A stretch of 64,000 nt of DNA from Brachybacterium sp. SGAir0954 (GCF_005490785.1 NZ_CP027295.1:372001-436000), one strand, 5' to 3'; counted from the stretch's first letter, positions 25,063 through 34,775 are shown. The notes: generated by a model not told the origin, from the letters alone. Made by a program: numbers and translations.

Positions 25063-26001
25063 TCATGCCCGCACGACGTCCTCGAGGCGCAGCGGCTCGC
25101 GGCCCAGCACCTCCGCCACGTGCCCGCTCACCGCGGCGAGCGCGCCGGAGGCGATCGCGGTGTACGTGCTGATCCAGGCATCGACCTCCCAGTCCGGCGC
25201 CCCGTAGGGCGCGCGGGAGGCGCGGGCCTCCTCCATCGTCTCGTCGACGTAGCGGTGCTCGAGCCCGGTCGCGGCCGTGAGCCGCGCGGCGACCTCGCCA
25301 AGGGTGGGCGCCTCGGCGCCCGTGAGCTCGAGGACCCTCCCCGCGAAGGCAGACGGGGCCGCGAGGATCCGTGCGGCGACCTGGGCGACGTCCTCCCGCG
25401 CGACGAAGGCGCAGCGCCCCTCGCCGGCGGGGCCGCGCAGGGTGCGGTCCTCCCCCGCCCAGGGCTGCAGCACGTCGAGGTAGAAGCAGTCCCGCAGCAG
25501 GGTCCAGCGCATGCCGGTGGCCTCCGCCGCCTCGCGGATCGCGTCCTCGGTGGCGCCGTGGTCCCGGGCGAGGGTGAACTCGGCGTCCGAGGACGCGCCC
25601 GTGAACGAGGTGTAGACGAGGTGGCGCACGCCGGCCGCCGCGGCGGCCGTGACCGCCGTGCGGTGCTGGTCGACCCTGTCCGCGCTCTCCCCGGCGGAGA
25701 CGAGCAGCAGCGTCTCCACCCCGGCGAAGGCGGCGGTGCAGGCCTCGAGGTCCCCGTAGGTCGCGACGGCGATCTCGGCCCCGTCGATCCGCGGGGCGCG
25801 CTCGGAGGCGCGGACCACGAGCCGCAGGTCGGCGCCCAGCCCCGCCTGCGCGAGGAGCGCCGCGACCCGGCCGCCGAGCTGCCCGCTCGCGCCGGTGACG
25901 GCGATCCGCGCGTGCACCGGCGCCGCGGCGCCGTCGACAGTCCCGGCGACCGCGCCGTCGCCCGCGCCGTCGTCCGTGCCGGTGGTGCCCGGCGTGCTCA
26001 T
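25063..26001 (-). CDS. NmrA-like NAD(P)-binding SDR
   Basis: A 312-residue atypical SDR with the N-terminal cofactor loop VTGASGQLGGRVAALL, LLLVSAGE and the HLVYTSFTGAS strand; it lacks a Tyr-x-x-x-Lys catalytic pair, as in the NmrA/QOR2 group of NADPH sensors and quinone reductases. The first 30 residues are Gly/Ala/Asp-rich and disordered. Its start overlaps the stop of the OpuC-type receptor gene by 4 nt (ATGA), so it is the last gene of that ABC operon, though no functional link is obvious. Confidence 0.8.
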   Translation of the reverse strand: MSTPGTTGTDDGAGDGAVAGTVDGAAAPVHARIAVTGASGQLGGRVAALLAQAGLGADLRLVVRASERAPRIDGAEIAVATYGDLEACTAAFAGVETLLLVSAGESADRVDQHRTAVTAAAAAGVRHLVYTSFTGASSDAEFTLARDHGATEDAIREAAEATGMRWTLLRDCFYLDVLQPWAGEDRTLRGPAGEGRCAFVAREDVAQVAARILAAPSAFAGRVLELTGAEAPTLGEVAARLTAATGLEHRYVDETMEEARASRAPYGAPDWEVDAWISTYTAIASGALAAVSGHVAEVLGREPLRLEDVVRA

Positions 26002-26981
26002 GAGCCCAGCAGACCCTTCTCGGTGAGCCAGGCCTTCGCGATCGTCGCGGAGTCCTGCTTGTCGGTGACGCTCTTGGTGTTGAGCGCGATGAGCTCCTCG
26101 GTGGTGAGGACGTCGGTGACGGTCTTGATCGCGGCGGCGGCGTCCTCGTCGATCCGCTCGGAGACGAGCGGGGCGACGTTCTGCGGCAGGATCATCGACT
26201 CCGGGTCCTCGAGGGTGACGAGGTCGTTCGCGGCGATGGACGGGTCCGCGGTGTAGATGTCCGCGAGCTGCGTGGTGCCGTCGAGCAGCGCCTGCAGGGT
26301 GAGAGGGCCGCCGGAGTCGGAGACGGGGACGACGGTGATGTCGGCGTCGTAGACGCTCTTCGCGCCTTGGGGGCCGTAGGGGCGCTCCTCGAACTCGGGG
26401 TTCGCGGCGATCCTGAGGTCCTCCACCCCGGCGAGGTCGCCGATGGCGGCGAGCTGGTTCTGGGAGGCGAAGTCCTTGGTCGTCGTGTAGGAGTCCTGGT
26501 CGGTGGCCTCCGCGTGGGGCAGCACGCGCAGGCCGTCCGGGAGGGCCTCGCCGAGGGCGGTCGCGAGATCGTCCGCGGTGCCGGTCGCGGCGGACTCGTC
26601 GAGGTACTGCAGGAGGTTCCCGAGGTACTCGGGGAGCAGATCGATCGCCCCGGACTCGAGCTCCGGCATGTACACGTCCCGCTGACCGATCTGGTACTGC
26701 CGCTCGACGCTCGCGCCGGAGTCCTCGAGGACCTGCGCGAACAGCTCGGCGATGATCTCGTTGGAGTAGTACTGCTGCGAGCCGATGACGAGGGCGCCGG
26801 TCGCGGGGCCGCCGCCGTCGGACGACCCGCCGGAGGCGGAGCCGGACTCCTTCGCGAGGGGGTCCTCGTTCGAGCAGGCCGCGGCGCCGGCGGCAACGAG
26901 GCCGGTGCCCGCGAGCGCGGCGAAGGAGCGCCGGCCCAGGGCGGGGCCGCGCGAGGGACGGGGGGTGCGGGATGCGGTCAT
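25998..26981 (-). CDS. OpuC-type glycine betaine/choline ABC transporter substrate-binding lipoprotein
   Basis: A 327-residue receptor: a signal with an RR pair (GRRSFAALAG) and a lipobox ending at Cys36 (AGAAACS), then an OpuAC-type domain with VIGSQQYYSNEIIAELFAQV, ELESGAIDLLPEYLGNLLQY and VSDSGGPLTLQALLDGTTQL. It binds quaternary amines or related osmoprotectants outside the membrane for the permeases encoded upstream. The aromatic cage cannot be confirmed by eye. The ATG has AGGAGG about 6 nt upstream. Fourth gene of a five-gene operon. Confidence 0.85.
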   Translation of the reverse strand: MTASRTPRPSRGPALGRRSFAALAGTGLVAAGAAACSNEDPLAKESGSASGGSSDGGGPATGALVIGSQQYYSNEIIAELFAQVLEDSGASVERQYQIGQRDVYMPELESGAIDLLPEYLGNLLQYLDESAATGTADDLATALGEALPDGLRVLPHAEATDQDSYTTTKDFASQNQLAAIGDLAGVEDLRIAANPEFEERPYGPQGAKSVYDADITVVPVSDSGGPLTLQALLDGTTQLADIYTADPSIAANDLVTLEDPESMILPQNVAPLVSERIDEDAAAAIKTVTDVLTTEELIALNTKSVTDKQDSATIAKAWLTEKGLLGS

Positions 26982-27036
26982 GGTGTCCTCCTGGACGCGG
27001 GCGGTGCGGATCGGGTGAGGGGCGGGTGGAGCCGGG

Positions 27037-27702
27037 TCAGGTGCGGGCGGCGCCGCGCGGGGCGGTGAGCCGCTCCACGAGGCGCAGGGCGAGGTCGATG
27101 ACGAGCGCGAGGGCGACCACGAGGATCGACCCGCCGAGCATCTGCGGGTAGTCGGAGAGGTTCAGGCCCAGGAAGATGAAGCGACCCAGGCCGCCGTTGC
27201 CGATGTAGCTCGCGAGCATGACCGTCGCGACGACCTGCACGGCCGCGAGCCGCACCCCGCCGATCAGCAGCGGGAGGCCCAGCGGCACCTCGACCCGGGT
27301 GAGGATCTGCCATTCGGTCATGCCCTGGGCGCGGGCGGCGTCCACGGTGCGCGGGTCCACGGCCTCGCACGCGGAGTAGGCGCCGGCGAGCAGCGAGGGG
27401 ATCGCGAGGATCACGAAGGCGAGCACGGGCGCGGTGAGCCCGATCCCGAGCCACAGCCCGAAGAGGGTCACGAGGCCCAGGGTGGGCAGGGCGCGGGCGG
27501 CGCCGCTGAGCGCGACGACGGGACCGCGGCCGCGGCGGGTGTGGCCGACAAGCAGTCCCACCGGGATCGCGACGAGCGCGGCGATGCCGACGCCCAGGAG
27601 CGTGTACCAGAGGTGCTCGAGCAGGCGCACGGGGATCGAGCCGGGGCCGGACCAGCGGGTGGGGTCGGCGATCCAGGCGAGGGCCTCGAGGAGCTGGGTC
27701 AT
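27037..27702 (-). CDS. OpuC-type ABC transporter permease (second)
   Basis: A 221-residue inner-membrane permease with about six hydrophobic segments. The EAA loop reads VDPRTVDAARAQGMTEWQIL followed by TRVEVPLGLPLLIGG, the site that docks on the ATPase. It pairs with the other permease to form the channel. Its ATG overlaps the stop of that gene by 4 nt. The C-terminal segment DLALRLVERLTAPRG is a usual ending for OpuCB/OpuCD proteins. Confidence 0.88.
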   Translation of the reverse strand: MTQLLEALAWIADPTRWSGPGSIPVRLLEHLWYTLLGVGIAALVAIPVGLLVGHTRRGRGPVVALSGAARALPTLGLVTLFGLWLGIGLTAPVLAFVILAIPSLLAGAYSACEAVDPRTVDAARAQGMTEWQILTRVEVPLGLPLLIGGVRLAAVQVVATVMLASYIGNGGLGRFIFLGLNLSDYPQMLGGSILVVALALVIDLALRLVERLTAPRGAART

Positions 27703-28351
27703 GCTCGCGCCCCCTTCCGGCGCGGGGTGCGCGCCCAGGGCAGAGCGACCCGGGCGCCGAGGACGATCAGCAGATCGAGGAGCAGGGCGAGGGCCACGGT
27801 GAGCACGATCCCGGAGAGGATCTCCTCGAGGATGCCCCGCTGGAAGCCGTCGATGAAGAGCATGCCGAGGCTCGGCACGCCGAGCACGCCGCCCACGGTC
27901 ACGAGGGACACGGTGGAGACGGCGAGGACGCGCAGCCCGGCGACGAGGGCGGGACCGGCGAGCGGCAGCTCGACCTGCCAGAACCGCTGGAGGGGGGCGT
28001 AGCCCTGGGCGGTCGCGGCGCGCAGCGTGTCCCCGCTGACGGCGCGCAGGGCCTCCGAGGCGCTCGGCACCATGAGGGCGAGCCCGTAGATCGTGAGCGC
28101 GACGACGATGTTCAGGGGGCTGCGGATCGAGGTGCCGAGGAACAGCGGGAGCACGATGAACAGGGGCAGCGAGGGGATCGCGTAGAGCAGACCGGCACCC
28201 GCGGTGAGGGAGGTGCGCAGCCAGCCGCGCACGGCGATGAGCTTCGCGATCGGCAGCGAGAGGACGAAGGCGAGCAGGATCGGCGGGATCGCCTGGAGGA
28301 CGTGGGCGAGCAGGCGGGAGCCGAGCAGGTCGAGGTTCTCGAGGACCCAGG

Positions 28352-28355
<4 letters not shown>
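27699..28355 (-). CDS. OpuC-type ABC transporter permease (first)
   Basis: A 218-residue permease with about five to six membrane segments. The docking loop is LRAATAQGYAPLQRFWQVEL, and the following PLAGPALVAGLRVLAVSTVS is typical of the family. It works with the second permease, the ATPase and the lipoprotein receptor. The ATG overlaps the stop of the ATPase gene by 4 nt, so all three membrane and ATPase proteins are co-translated. Confidence 0.88.
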
Positions 28356-29188
<833 letters not shown>

Positions 29189-29365
29189 CGGGGCCTCCCG
29201 TGCGGGGTGCGGTTCAGGGCGTCGTACAGATGTTCGAGGGACGTGCGCAGCCGACACTACTGCATCGTCGCCCTCGCGGCAGGACATGGCCGGCGACGAC
29301 TCCGCGGTGTACCGCCTCGCCCGGGGCCGCTGATCCACCTGTCGCGCTGCGCCGTGGGGACGGGC

Positions 29366-30157
29366 TCAGAGCGGCGGGTGCTCGGTGACGGCGAGCGTGG
29401 TGCGGCCGATGCTCAGCGCCCCGCCTTGCGGCAGGGTCGCGAAGTCCGCCTGCTCGTAGCCGGTGGAGCTCACGAGCACGCGCTCGGTGTCCTGGCGCCA
29501 GCGCAGGTCGTACACCTCGCGGGGCTGATCCGCGGGGGCCTGCGCCGGATCGTGCTGGGCGTAGGCGATGAGCGCGTCCGGCGTCGTGAGCAGGCAGTTC
29601 AGGGACTCCGGCGGCCGGCCCGCGATCTCCTCGAGCCAGGCGGTGAGCTCCGCCGCGGCGCGCTGCACGGCGAGCGCCCAGTCCTGCGGCATCGGACCGT
29701 CGGCCCCCACCTCCCGCGCGTGCGCGGTGATCAGCGAGAGGAACAGCTCCGAGTCCGTGGTGCCCTCGGGGCGGCGCCCGCCGCGCGCGAGGATCCGCTC
29801 CCGCAGCTCCGGGGAGAGGTCGAACTGGCCGTTGTGGCTGAAGGTCACCTCCCCCTCCACGAAGGGATGCGTGTTCGTGAGCTCGAGGGCGAGGCCCACG
29901 CTCGCCCGGCGCAGGTGCACCGCGATCACCTCGCCGTGGGCCTCCGCGACCGCGTCCCCGTAGGCGTTCGAGGCGAGCGCCGTGTCCGTTCCCTTGCGCA
30001 GCTCCGGCGTGCGGGAGCGGTGCGGATCCGGGTACCAGGCCACGCCCCAGCCGTCCTTGTGCCGCTCGGAGAGCGCGGTGAACAGGGGCAGCTCCGCCGG
30101 CACGATCCGCTCGAGCGGGCGCGGGGTGGAGCTGACGACGCCGAGGAGTCGGCACAT
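29366..30157 (-). CDS. Class II glutamine amidotransferase (YafJ/EgtC-like)
   Basis: A 263-residue N-terminal nucleophile hydrolase. Cys2 (MCRLLGVVS) is the nucleophile exposed after Met removal; HKDGWGVAWY, VHLRRASVG and THPFVEGEVTFSHNGQFD are the class II glutaminase motifs. It lacks any synthetase domain, like YafJ and EgtC. EgtC acts in ergothioneine synthesis, but no other egt gene is here. Its gene follows gluD by only 25 nt on the same strand, so it is probably the last gene of the amino acid importer operon and may act on imported Gln or a gamma-glutamyl compound. Confidence 0.85.
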   Translation of the reverse strand: MCRLLGVVSSTPRPLERIVPAELPLFTALSERHKDGWGVAWYPDPHRSRTPELRKGTDTALASNAYGDAVAEAHGEVIAVHLRRASVGLALELTNTHPFVEGEVTFSHNGQFDLSPELRERILARGGRRPEGTTDSELFLSLITAHAREVGADGPMPQDWALAVQRAAAELTAWLEEIAGRPPESLNCLLTTPDALIAYAQHDPAQAPADQPREVYDLRWRQDTERVLVSSTGYEQADFATLPQGGALSIGRTTLAVTEHPPL

Positions 30158-30182
30158 GGGGAGGTCCTTCCGTCAGGCCGGG

Positions 30183-31010
30183 TCAGCCCGTCGCGGCACG
30201 GCGCCGCATACGGGCGTCGAGCAGGTGCGCTGCGCGCGTGAGCAGGATGTTCAGCACGATGTAGATCCCGGAGACCACAAGATACGTCTGCACGAGATAG
30301 CGGGTGATCGAGACCATCGTCTTGCCCTGGAACTGCAGCTCGTTCACGCTCACCACGTACCCGAGCGTCGAGTCCTTCAGCAGGCTCACGAGCGCGAGCA
30401 CGAGGCTCGGCAGCACGAGCCGCACCGCCTGCGGCAGGATCACCGCGCTCATGGTCTGCCCCGAGGTCAGGCCGATCGCCGCGCCCGCCTCGTGCTGGCC
30501 GCGGTCCACGGCCCGGATCCCCGCCCGGAACACCTCCGCCGTCGTCGCGGAGCTCACGAGGATCATCGGGATCACGAGCATCCAGAAGCGCGGGAAGGTC
30601 ACCCCGTAGGCGGGCAGGGCCAGCAGGAACGCGTAGACCACGAGCAGCATCGGGATGCCGCGGAAGAACTCGATCCACGCCGCGGCGACCGCGCTCAGCA
30701 CCCGCAGCCGGGACAGCCGGCCGAGCGCGAGCAGCAGGCCGAAGGGGAAGGCGACCACGGCCGCGACCGCCGTCGCCCGCAGGGTGCCCAGCAGACCCTC
30801 ACCGAGGAAGGCGAGGTAGTCGCGGCGCAGGTACGGCAGCCACTTGTCGGCCGCGAGCTGCCCGTTGCGGCCGAACTGCCACAGCCCCAGCCCGAGCACG
30901 GCGGCGATGGCCAGCACCGAGAGGACGGAGAGGAGACGGATCCTGGCCCGGCCGCGGGGGCCGGGCGCGTCGAAGAGCACCTGGGTGGCGCTCGCGCTGC
31001 GGGTGCTCAT
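30183..31010 (-). CDS. gluD: Glutamate-type amino acid ABC transporter permease GluD
   Basis: A 275-residue permease of the HisM/GlnP family with an N-terminal cytoplasmic stretch, about five membrane segments, and the docking loop QHEAGAAIGLTSGQTMSAVI then LPQAVRLVLPSL. It pairs with GluC. The start at 31010 overlaps the gluC stop by 4 nt (ATGA). The conserved EFFRGIPMLLVVY lies near residue 120. Assignment to glutamate rather than another polar amino acid rests on the gluABCD gene order of corynebacteria and relatives. Confidence 0.85.
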   Translation of the reverse strand: MSTRSASATQVLFDAPGPRGRARIRLLSVLSVLAIAAVLGLGLWQFGRNGQLAADKWLPYLRRDYLAFLGEGLLGTLRATAVAAVVAFPFGLLLALGRLSRLRVLSAVAAAWIEFFRGIPMLLVVYAFLLALPAYGVTFPRFWMLVIPMILVSSATTAEVFRAGIRAVDRGQHEAGAAIGLTSGQTMSAVILPQAVRLVLPSLVLALVSLLKDSTLGYVVSVNELQFQGKTMVSITRYLVQTYLVVSGIYIVLNILLTRAAHLLDARMRRRAATG

Positions 31011-31699
31011 GCCTGCGCCGCCCCCTGGAGCCGCACGGACGGGCGCAGCCGGCCCGAGCCGCCCGGCGCGAGGCGCGCCTCGAGGCGGCGCCCGCCGTAG
31101 GCCGCGAGCAGCGACAGCGCGAGGTAGACGACGCCCGCCACGAGGAACAGCAGCACCGCCTCCGCCGAGCGGATGTTCAGCTGCTGCGTGACGTACGTGG
31201 TCTCGCCGACGGAGATCGCCGCGCACAGCGAGGAGCCGATCAGCGTGCCGATGAAGACGTTCACGAGCGGCTGGACCATCGTGCGGAACGCCTGCGGCAG
31301 CACCACGAAGCGCAGCACCCCGAAGAAGCCCAGGCCGATCGAGCGGGCCGCCTCCGCATGGCCCACGGGCACCGTGTTGATGCCCGAGCGGATGTTCTCG
31401 CCCACGAACGCGGCGCTCGAGAGAGTCAGGCCCAGCACGCCGCACCAGAAGTACGGCAGCACGAGGCCCGCGTCCGGCAGCCCGAAGGCGAGCAGGATCA
31501 GCAGGCTCAGCAGCGGGATGTTCCGGAAGATCTCGACGTACACCGTCCCCGCCCAGCGCAGCGGCGGGATCGGGCTGACCCGGCACACCGCGACCACGGT
31601 GCCCAGGACCAGCGCGAAGGCGTAGCCGAGCAGCGTCAGGGCGATCGTGGTGCCGATGCCCTGCAGCAGCAGGGGCCAGTTCTCGACGAGGATCTGCAT
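31007..31699 (-). CDS. gluC: Glutamate-type amino acid ABC transporter permease GluC
   Basis: A 230-residue permease with about five hydrophobic segments, YVEIFRNIPLLSLLILLAFG in the family position and the docking loop GHAEAARSIGLGFFGVLRFV before VLPQAFRTMVQPL. With GluD it forms the channel used by the receptor GluB and ATPase GluA. It starts 10 nt after the gluB stop. Confidence 0.88.
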   Translation of the reverse strand: MQILVENWPLLLQGIGTTIALTLLGYAFALVLGTVVAVCRVSPIPPLRWAGTVYVEIFRNIPLLSLLILLAFGLPDAGLVLPYFWCGVLGLTLSSAAFVGENIRSGINTVPVGHAEAARSIGLGFFGVLRFVVLPQAFRTMVQPLVNVFIGTLIGSSLCAAISVGETTYVTQQLNIRSAEAVLLFLVAGVVYLALSLLAAYGGRRLEARLAPGGSGRLRPSVRLQGAAQA

Positions 31700-31709
31700 C
31701 CGGGTCGCC

Positions 31710-32687
31710 TCAGGCGGGGAGGTCGCCGACGGTGGGCGGCTCGGGGGCGTCGCCCTCGATGACCTGGCCGATGGTCGCCTCGTAGAGCTTCTTCCAGGTG
31801 CCGTCGGACTCGATCGCCTCGAGGAAGGCGTTGACGAGCTCGAGGGCGTCCGCGTGCTCCTTGTTCAGCCCGATCCCGTAGGGGTCCTCGGTGAAGGGCT
31901 CCCCCACCACGGTGACGTCCGGGTCGGCCTTCGAGTTCCCCAGCAGCACGCCCTGGTCCAGCACGTACGCGTCCACGCGCTTCTGCTTGAGCGCGGCGAC
32001 GCAGGACTCGTTGTCCGCGAGGGTCTCGACGTCGCCCGGGTCCGTCACGTTGTCCTCGATCGCCTGGATGCCGGTCGAGTTGGACTGGGTGACGAGCTTC
32101 TTGCCGGTGAGGTCCGCGGGGCCGGTGATCGAGTCCTTGTCCTCGGTGCGCACCTGGATGGAGGTGCCGGAGAGGTAGTAGGGGCCGGCGAAGTCGATCT
32201 TCTCGAGGCGCTCGGCGGTGATCGAGTACGTCGCGATGACGCAGTCCACGGTGTCGTTCTGGACCATCGTCTCGCGGGTCTCGACGGTCGTGTCGATGTA
32301 CTCGACCTTCTCCTCACCGCCCTCGCCGAGGATGTAGCGCGCGAGCAGCTGGGTGATGCCGGCGTCGAAGCCGGTGACCTTGTCGGTCGCCGGGTCGATG
32401 ATCGAGAAGACCTGGTTGGCGGTGGTGCCGCCGCGCACGAGCTTGCCCTTCTCCTTGATCGCGGTCGCCCAGGCGCTGCCGGAGATCGCGGAGTCCTCCG
32501 CGACGGGGCCGCCGGCGATGACGGCGTCGTACTCGCCGCTCGCCGCGCCGCCGTCGCTCGCCCCGGAGCCTCCCAGGGACGGGGCGTCGGTCGAGTCGGA
32601 GGAGCAGGCGGCGAGGGCGGCGACCGCGGGCACGGCGGCCGCGGCGGCGAGCAGGGAACGGCGGCCGGGACGGATCTTGCGGGTCAT
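31710..32687 (-). CDS. gluB: Glutamate-type ABC transporter substrate-binding lipoprotein GluB
   Basis: A 325-residue receptor. The signal peptide has GRRSLLAAAAAVPAVAALAA followed by lipid-modified Cys28, then a Ser/Gly/Asp linker. The SBP_bac_3 domain is recognised from IDPATDKVTGFDAGITQLLA, VDCVIATYSITAERLEKIDF and AGPYYLSGTSIQVR, which are very close to the GluB pattern. It delivers glutamate or a related acidic amino acid to GluCD. It starts 33 nt after gluA. Confidence 0.88.
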   Translation of the reverse strand: MTRKIRPGRRSLLAAAAAVPAVAALAACSSDSTDAPSLGGSGASDGGAASGEYDAVIAGGPVAEDSAISGSAWATAIKEKGKLVRGGTTANQVFSIIDPATDKVTGFDAGITQLLARYILGEGGEEKVEYIDTTVETRETMVQNDTVDCVIATYSITAERLEKIDFAGPYYLSGTSIQVRTEDKDSITGPADLTGKKLVTQSNSTGIQAIEDNVTDPGDVETLADNESCVAALKQKRVDAYVLDQGVLLGNSKADPDVTVVGEPFTEDPYGIGLNKEHADALELVNAFLEAIESDGTWKKLYEATIGQVIEGDAPEPPTVGDLPA

Positions 32688-32720
32688 GAGGGGCTCCTGG
32701 GGTCGAGGGATCGGGTGGGG

Positions 32721-33515
32721 TCAGTGCGGGAGGATCGTGGAGAGGAAGTCCCGGGCCCGCTGCGTGCGCGGGGCGGTGAAGAACTGCTCGGGCTCGCCCT
32801 CCTCGACGATCTCGCCGCGGTCCATGAACACCACGCGGTCGCACACGTGGCGGGCGAAGCCCATCTCGTGCGTGACCACGAGCATCGTCATGCCGCGCTC
32901 GGCGAGGGAGCCCATGACGTCGAGGACCTCGTTGATCACCTCGGGGTCCAGGGCCGACGTCGGCTCGTCGAAGAGCAGCGCCTTGGGGTCCATCGCGAGC
33001 GCCCGGGCGATCGCGACGCGCTGCTGCTGCCCGCCGGAGAGCTCCGCGGGGAGGCTGTGCGCCTTGTCCGCGAGGCCCACCCGCTCGAGCAGCTCGCGCG
33101 CCCGCTGCTCGGCCTCCGCCTTCGAGGCGCCGCGCACCTTGCGCGGGCCGAGCGTGATGTTGTCGATCGCGCGCAGGTGCGGGAAGAGGTTGAAGGACTG
33201 GAACACCATGCCGACGTCGGAGCGGAGCCGGGTGAGCTCGCGACCCTCCTCCGGCAGCAGCTCGTCGTCGATGCGGATCTCGCCCGAGGTGATCGTCTCC
33301 AGGCGGTTGATGCAGCGGCACAGGGTCGACTTGCCCGAGCCCGAGGCGCCGATCACCGCGACGACCTCGCCGCGGCGCACGTCGAGGTCCACGTCGTTCA
33401 GCGCGACGAAGTCCCCGAAGTGCTTGCTCACGCCGCGCACGGAGATCAGCGGCGGCGCAGGGTCCGGGCCCGCGCCCTGGGCGGCGGGATCGGCGTCGGG
33501 GAGGCTGTGATCCAT
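32721..33515 (-). CDS. gluA: Glutamate-type ABC transporter ATPase GluA
   Basis: A 264-residue ATPase: Walker [20 protein letters not shown]-loop [13 protein letters not shown], signature [15 protein letters not shown], Walker [12 protein letters not shown] and switch VVTHEMGFA, all typical of polar amino acid importers. ATG at 33515 is used; the upstream ATG at 33551 would add 12 residues. AGGA lies 8 nt before the chosen start. First gene of gluABCD plus the amidotransferase. Confidence 0.9.
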   Translation of the reverse strand: MDHSLPDADPAAQGAGPDPAPPLISVRGVSKHFGDFVALNDVDLDVRRGEVVAVIGASGSGKSTLCRCINRLETITSGEIRIDDELLPEEGRELTRLRSDVGMVFQSFNLFPHLRAIDNITLGPRKVRGASKAEAEQRARELLERVGLADKAHSLPAELSGGQQQRVAIARALAMDPKALLFDEPTSALDPEVINEVLDVMGSLAERGMTMLVVTHEMGFARHVCDRVVFMDRGEIVEEGEPEQFFTAPRTQRARDFLSTILPH

Positions 33516-33648
33516 GTCCCGATCCTGGGCAGTTCGAGGGCGCTTGTCCACTTGTGTGGCCGGATGGCCGGGATCCGGGACGCTTCCGTGACCTCGGCGG
33601 GCCGGCGCGGGGAGGCGGCGGGGCGGGCAGGGGCGGGCAGAGGGGTAC

Positions 33649-33705
33649 GGGACCTCTTCGTACGGGTCACCCCCGAAAACGAGGGGACCCGTACGAGGAC
33701 GTCCC
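33649..33705. repeat. Covarying hairpin element, copy A
   Basis: A 19-nt left arm (GGGACCTCTTCGTACGGGT) pairs with the right arm at 17 of 19 positions. The apical part contains CCCCGAAAACGAGGGG. It is related to copy B 86 bp away: the outer GGGAC/GTCCC and the apex are conserved, the middle of the stem differs but stays paired. Confidence 0.75.
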
Positions 33706-33790
33706 GCGGCCCCGACGGCGGGGTGGGCGGGAGCGCGGGGAAGGCCGGGCTGGGCCGCGGGCGGGCATGACGGGTTCCCGACATGACGAC

Positions 33791-33846
33791 GGGACGTCTT
33801 CGCGCAGATGTCCCCGAAATCGAGGGAACCTGCGCGAAGACGTCCC
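33791..33846. repeat. Covarying hairpin element, copy B
   Basis: Perfect 17-bp arms (GGGACGTCTTCGCGCAG and its complement) with a 22-nt apex containing CCCCGAAATCGAGGG. The CGCAG/CTGCG segment replaces the TACGG/CCGTA segment of copy A, i.e. both sides changed together. Lies just downstream of the kinase gene end. Confidence 0.8.
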
Positions 33847-33908
33847 GTGGCCGGTCGCCGGGCCGGCGGGCCGGTTCGGGCCGGCGGGCCGCGCCGGGCC
33901 GTGGCGGG

Positions 33909-34709
33909 TCAGGCCCGGTAGGCGCCCTGGTAGACGGCCTCGAAGGGGGCGTGGCCGCCCTGGCGGTTCTCGATCGAGCTCGTGACCACGGCCTTCGCGG
34001 TGCGCGCGGCCTCGAGCTCGCTGGCGCCCTTGGCGAGCTCCGCGGTGACGGCGGCGGCGAGGGTGCAGCCGGCGCCGGAGACCCGCTCCTCGCCGATCTT
34101 GGGGCTGGACAGCTGGACGATCTGCTCGCCGTCGTAGAACACGTCCACCGCGTCGACGCCGGGGAGGACCACGCCGCCCTTGGCGAGGACGGTGACGTCG
34201 TACGTGTCGTGGATGCGCTTCGCGGCCTCGGTGAGGTCCTCGACGGTCTCGATCGACTCCATGCCGGAGAGGGAGAGCGTCTCGAAGTGGTTCGGGGTGA
34301 CGAACGTGGCGAGCGGCAGGATCTTCTCCTTGAGCGCGTTGTCCGTGTCCAGCGCGGCGCCGGGCTCCTGACCCTTGCAGATGAGCACCGGGTCCAGGAC
34401 GACGTTCGTGAAGTCGCGCTCCGCGAGGGAGGCGGCGACCGCGTCGATCGTGGCGGGCGTGCCGAGCATGCCGATCTTCACCGTGTCGATGTCGTGCACC
34501 GCGGTGGTCGCCTCGATCTGGTCGCGGATGACCTGCGGCTCGACGGGGACGAAGCGGTGGCCCCAGTCGTTCTTCGGGTCGAAGGAGACGATGCAGGTGA
34601 GCGCCGCGGTGCCGAAGGTGCCGAGCTGGTGGAACGTCTTGAGGTCCGTCTGCGCGCCGGCGCCTCCGGTGGCCTCGGATCCGGCGATGGCGAGGGCGAC
34701 GTGGGTCAT
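33909..34709 (-). CDS. Pyridoxal / hydroxymethylpyrimidine kinase (PdxK/ThiD family)
   Basis: A 266-residue ribokinase-fold enzyme. It begins LAIAGSEATGGAGAQTDLKT, has VLDPVLICKG and VTPNHFETLSLSG in the core, and the anion hole GEERVSGAGCTLAAAVTAEL with the Cys variant found in PdxK/ThiD-like kinases of Gram-positive bacteria. It phosphorylates pyridoxal/pyridoxine, hydroxymethylpyrimidine, or both; sequence alone does not decide. ATG at 34709 has GGAAGG 4 nt upstream. It is alone on its strand, divergent from the GtrA gene. No TPP riboswitch motif was seen upstream, which slightly favours the vitamin B6 role. Confidence 0.8.
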   Translation of the reverse strand: MTHVALAIAGSEATGGAGAQTDLKTFHQLGTFGTAALTCIVSFDPKNDWGHRFVPVEPQVIRDQIEATTAVHDIDTVKIGMLGTPATIDAVAASLAERDFTNVVLDPVLICKGQEPGAALDTDNALKEKILPLATFVTPNHFETLSLSGMESIETVEDLTEAAKRIHDTYDVTVLAKGGVVLPGVDAVDVFYDGEQIVQLSSPKIGEERVSGAGCTLAAAVTAELAKGASELEAARTAKAVVTSSIENRQGGHAPFEAVYQGAYRA

Positions 34710-34744
34710 GGTGGCCTTCCGTGAAGAGGTGGTCCCCGGCCTCC

Positions 34745-34763
34745 GGGGCCCGTGGCGGGCCCC
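34745..34763. other. Small GC hairpin upstream of the PdxK/ThiD-type kinase gene
   Basis: GGGGCCC-GTGGC-GGGCCCC is a 7-bp perfect stem 36 nt before the kinase start codon, likely in its 5' untranslated region. A role in expression is possible but unsupported. Confidence 0.3.
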
Positions 34764-34775
34764 TGGTCCGGGTGT

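Larger units (their letters stand above)
33516..33908. other. Non-coding interval of 393 bp with two related hairpins
   Basis: No credible gene is seen. Apart from the gluA 5' region, it holds the two structured repeats listed at 33649-33705 and 33791-33846 and G-rich filler (GGGGCGGGCAGGGGCGGGC). It lies between the gluA start and the stop of the PdxK/ThiD-type kinase gene, both on the minus strand. Confidence 0.7.

Noticed and set aside
29189-29338. Longer OpuC ATPase starting at ATG 29287 or 29338
   Set aside because: The added residues are not ABC-like, no ribosome binding site supports them, and a -10 box at 29255-29260 would place the transcript start after both codons.
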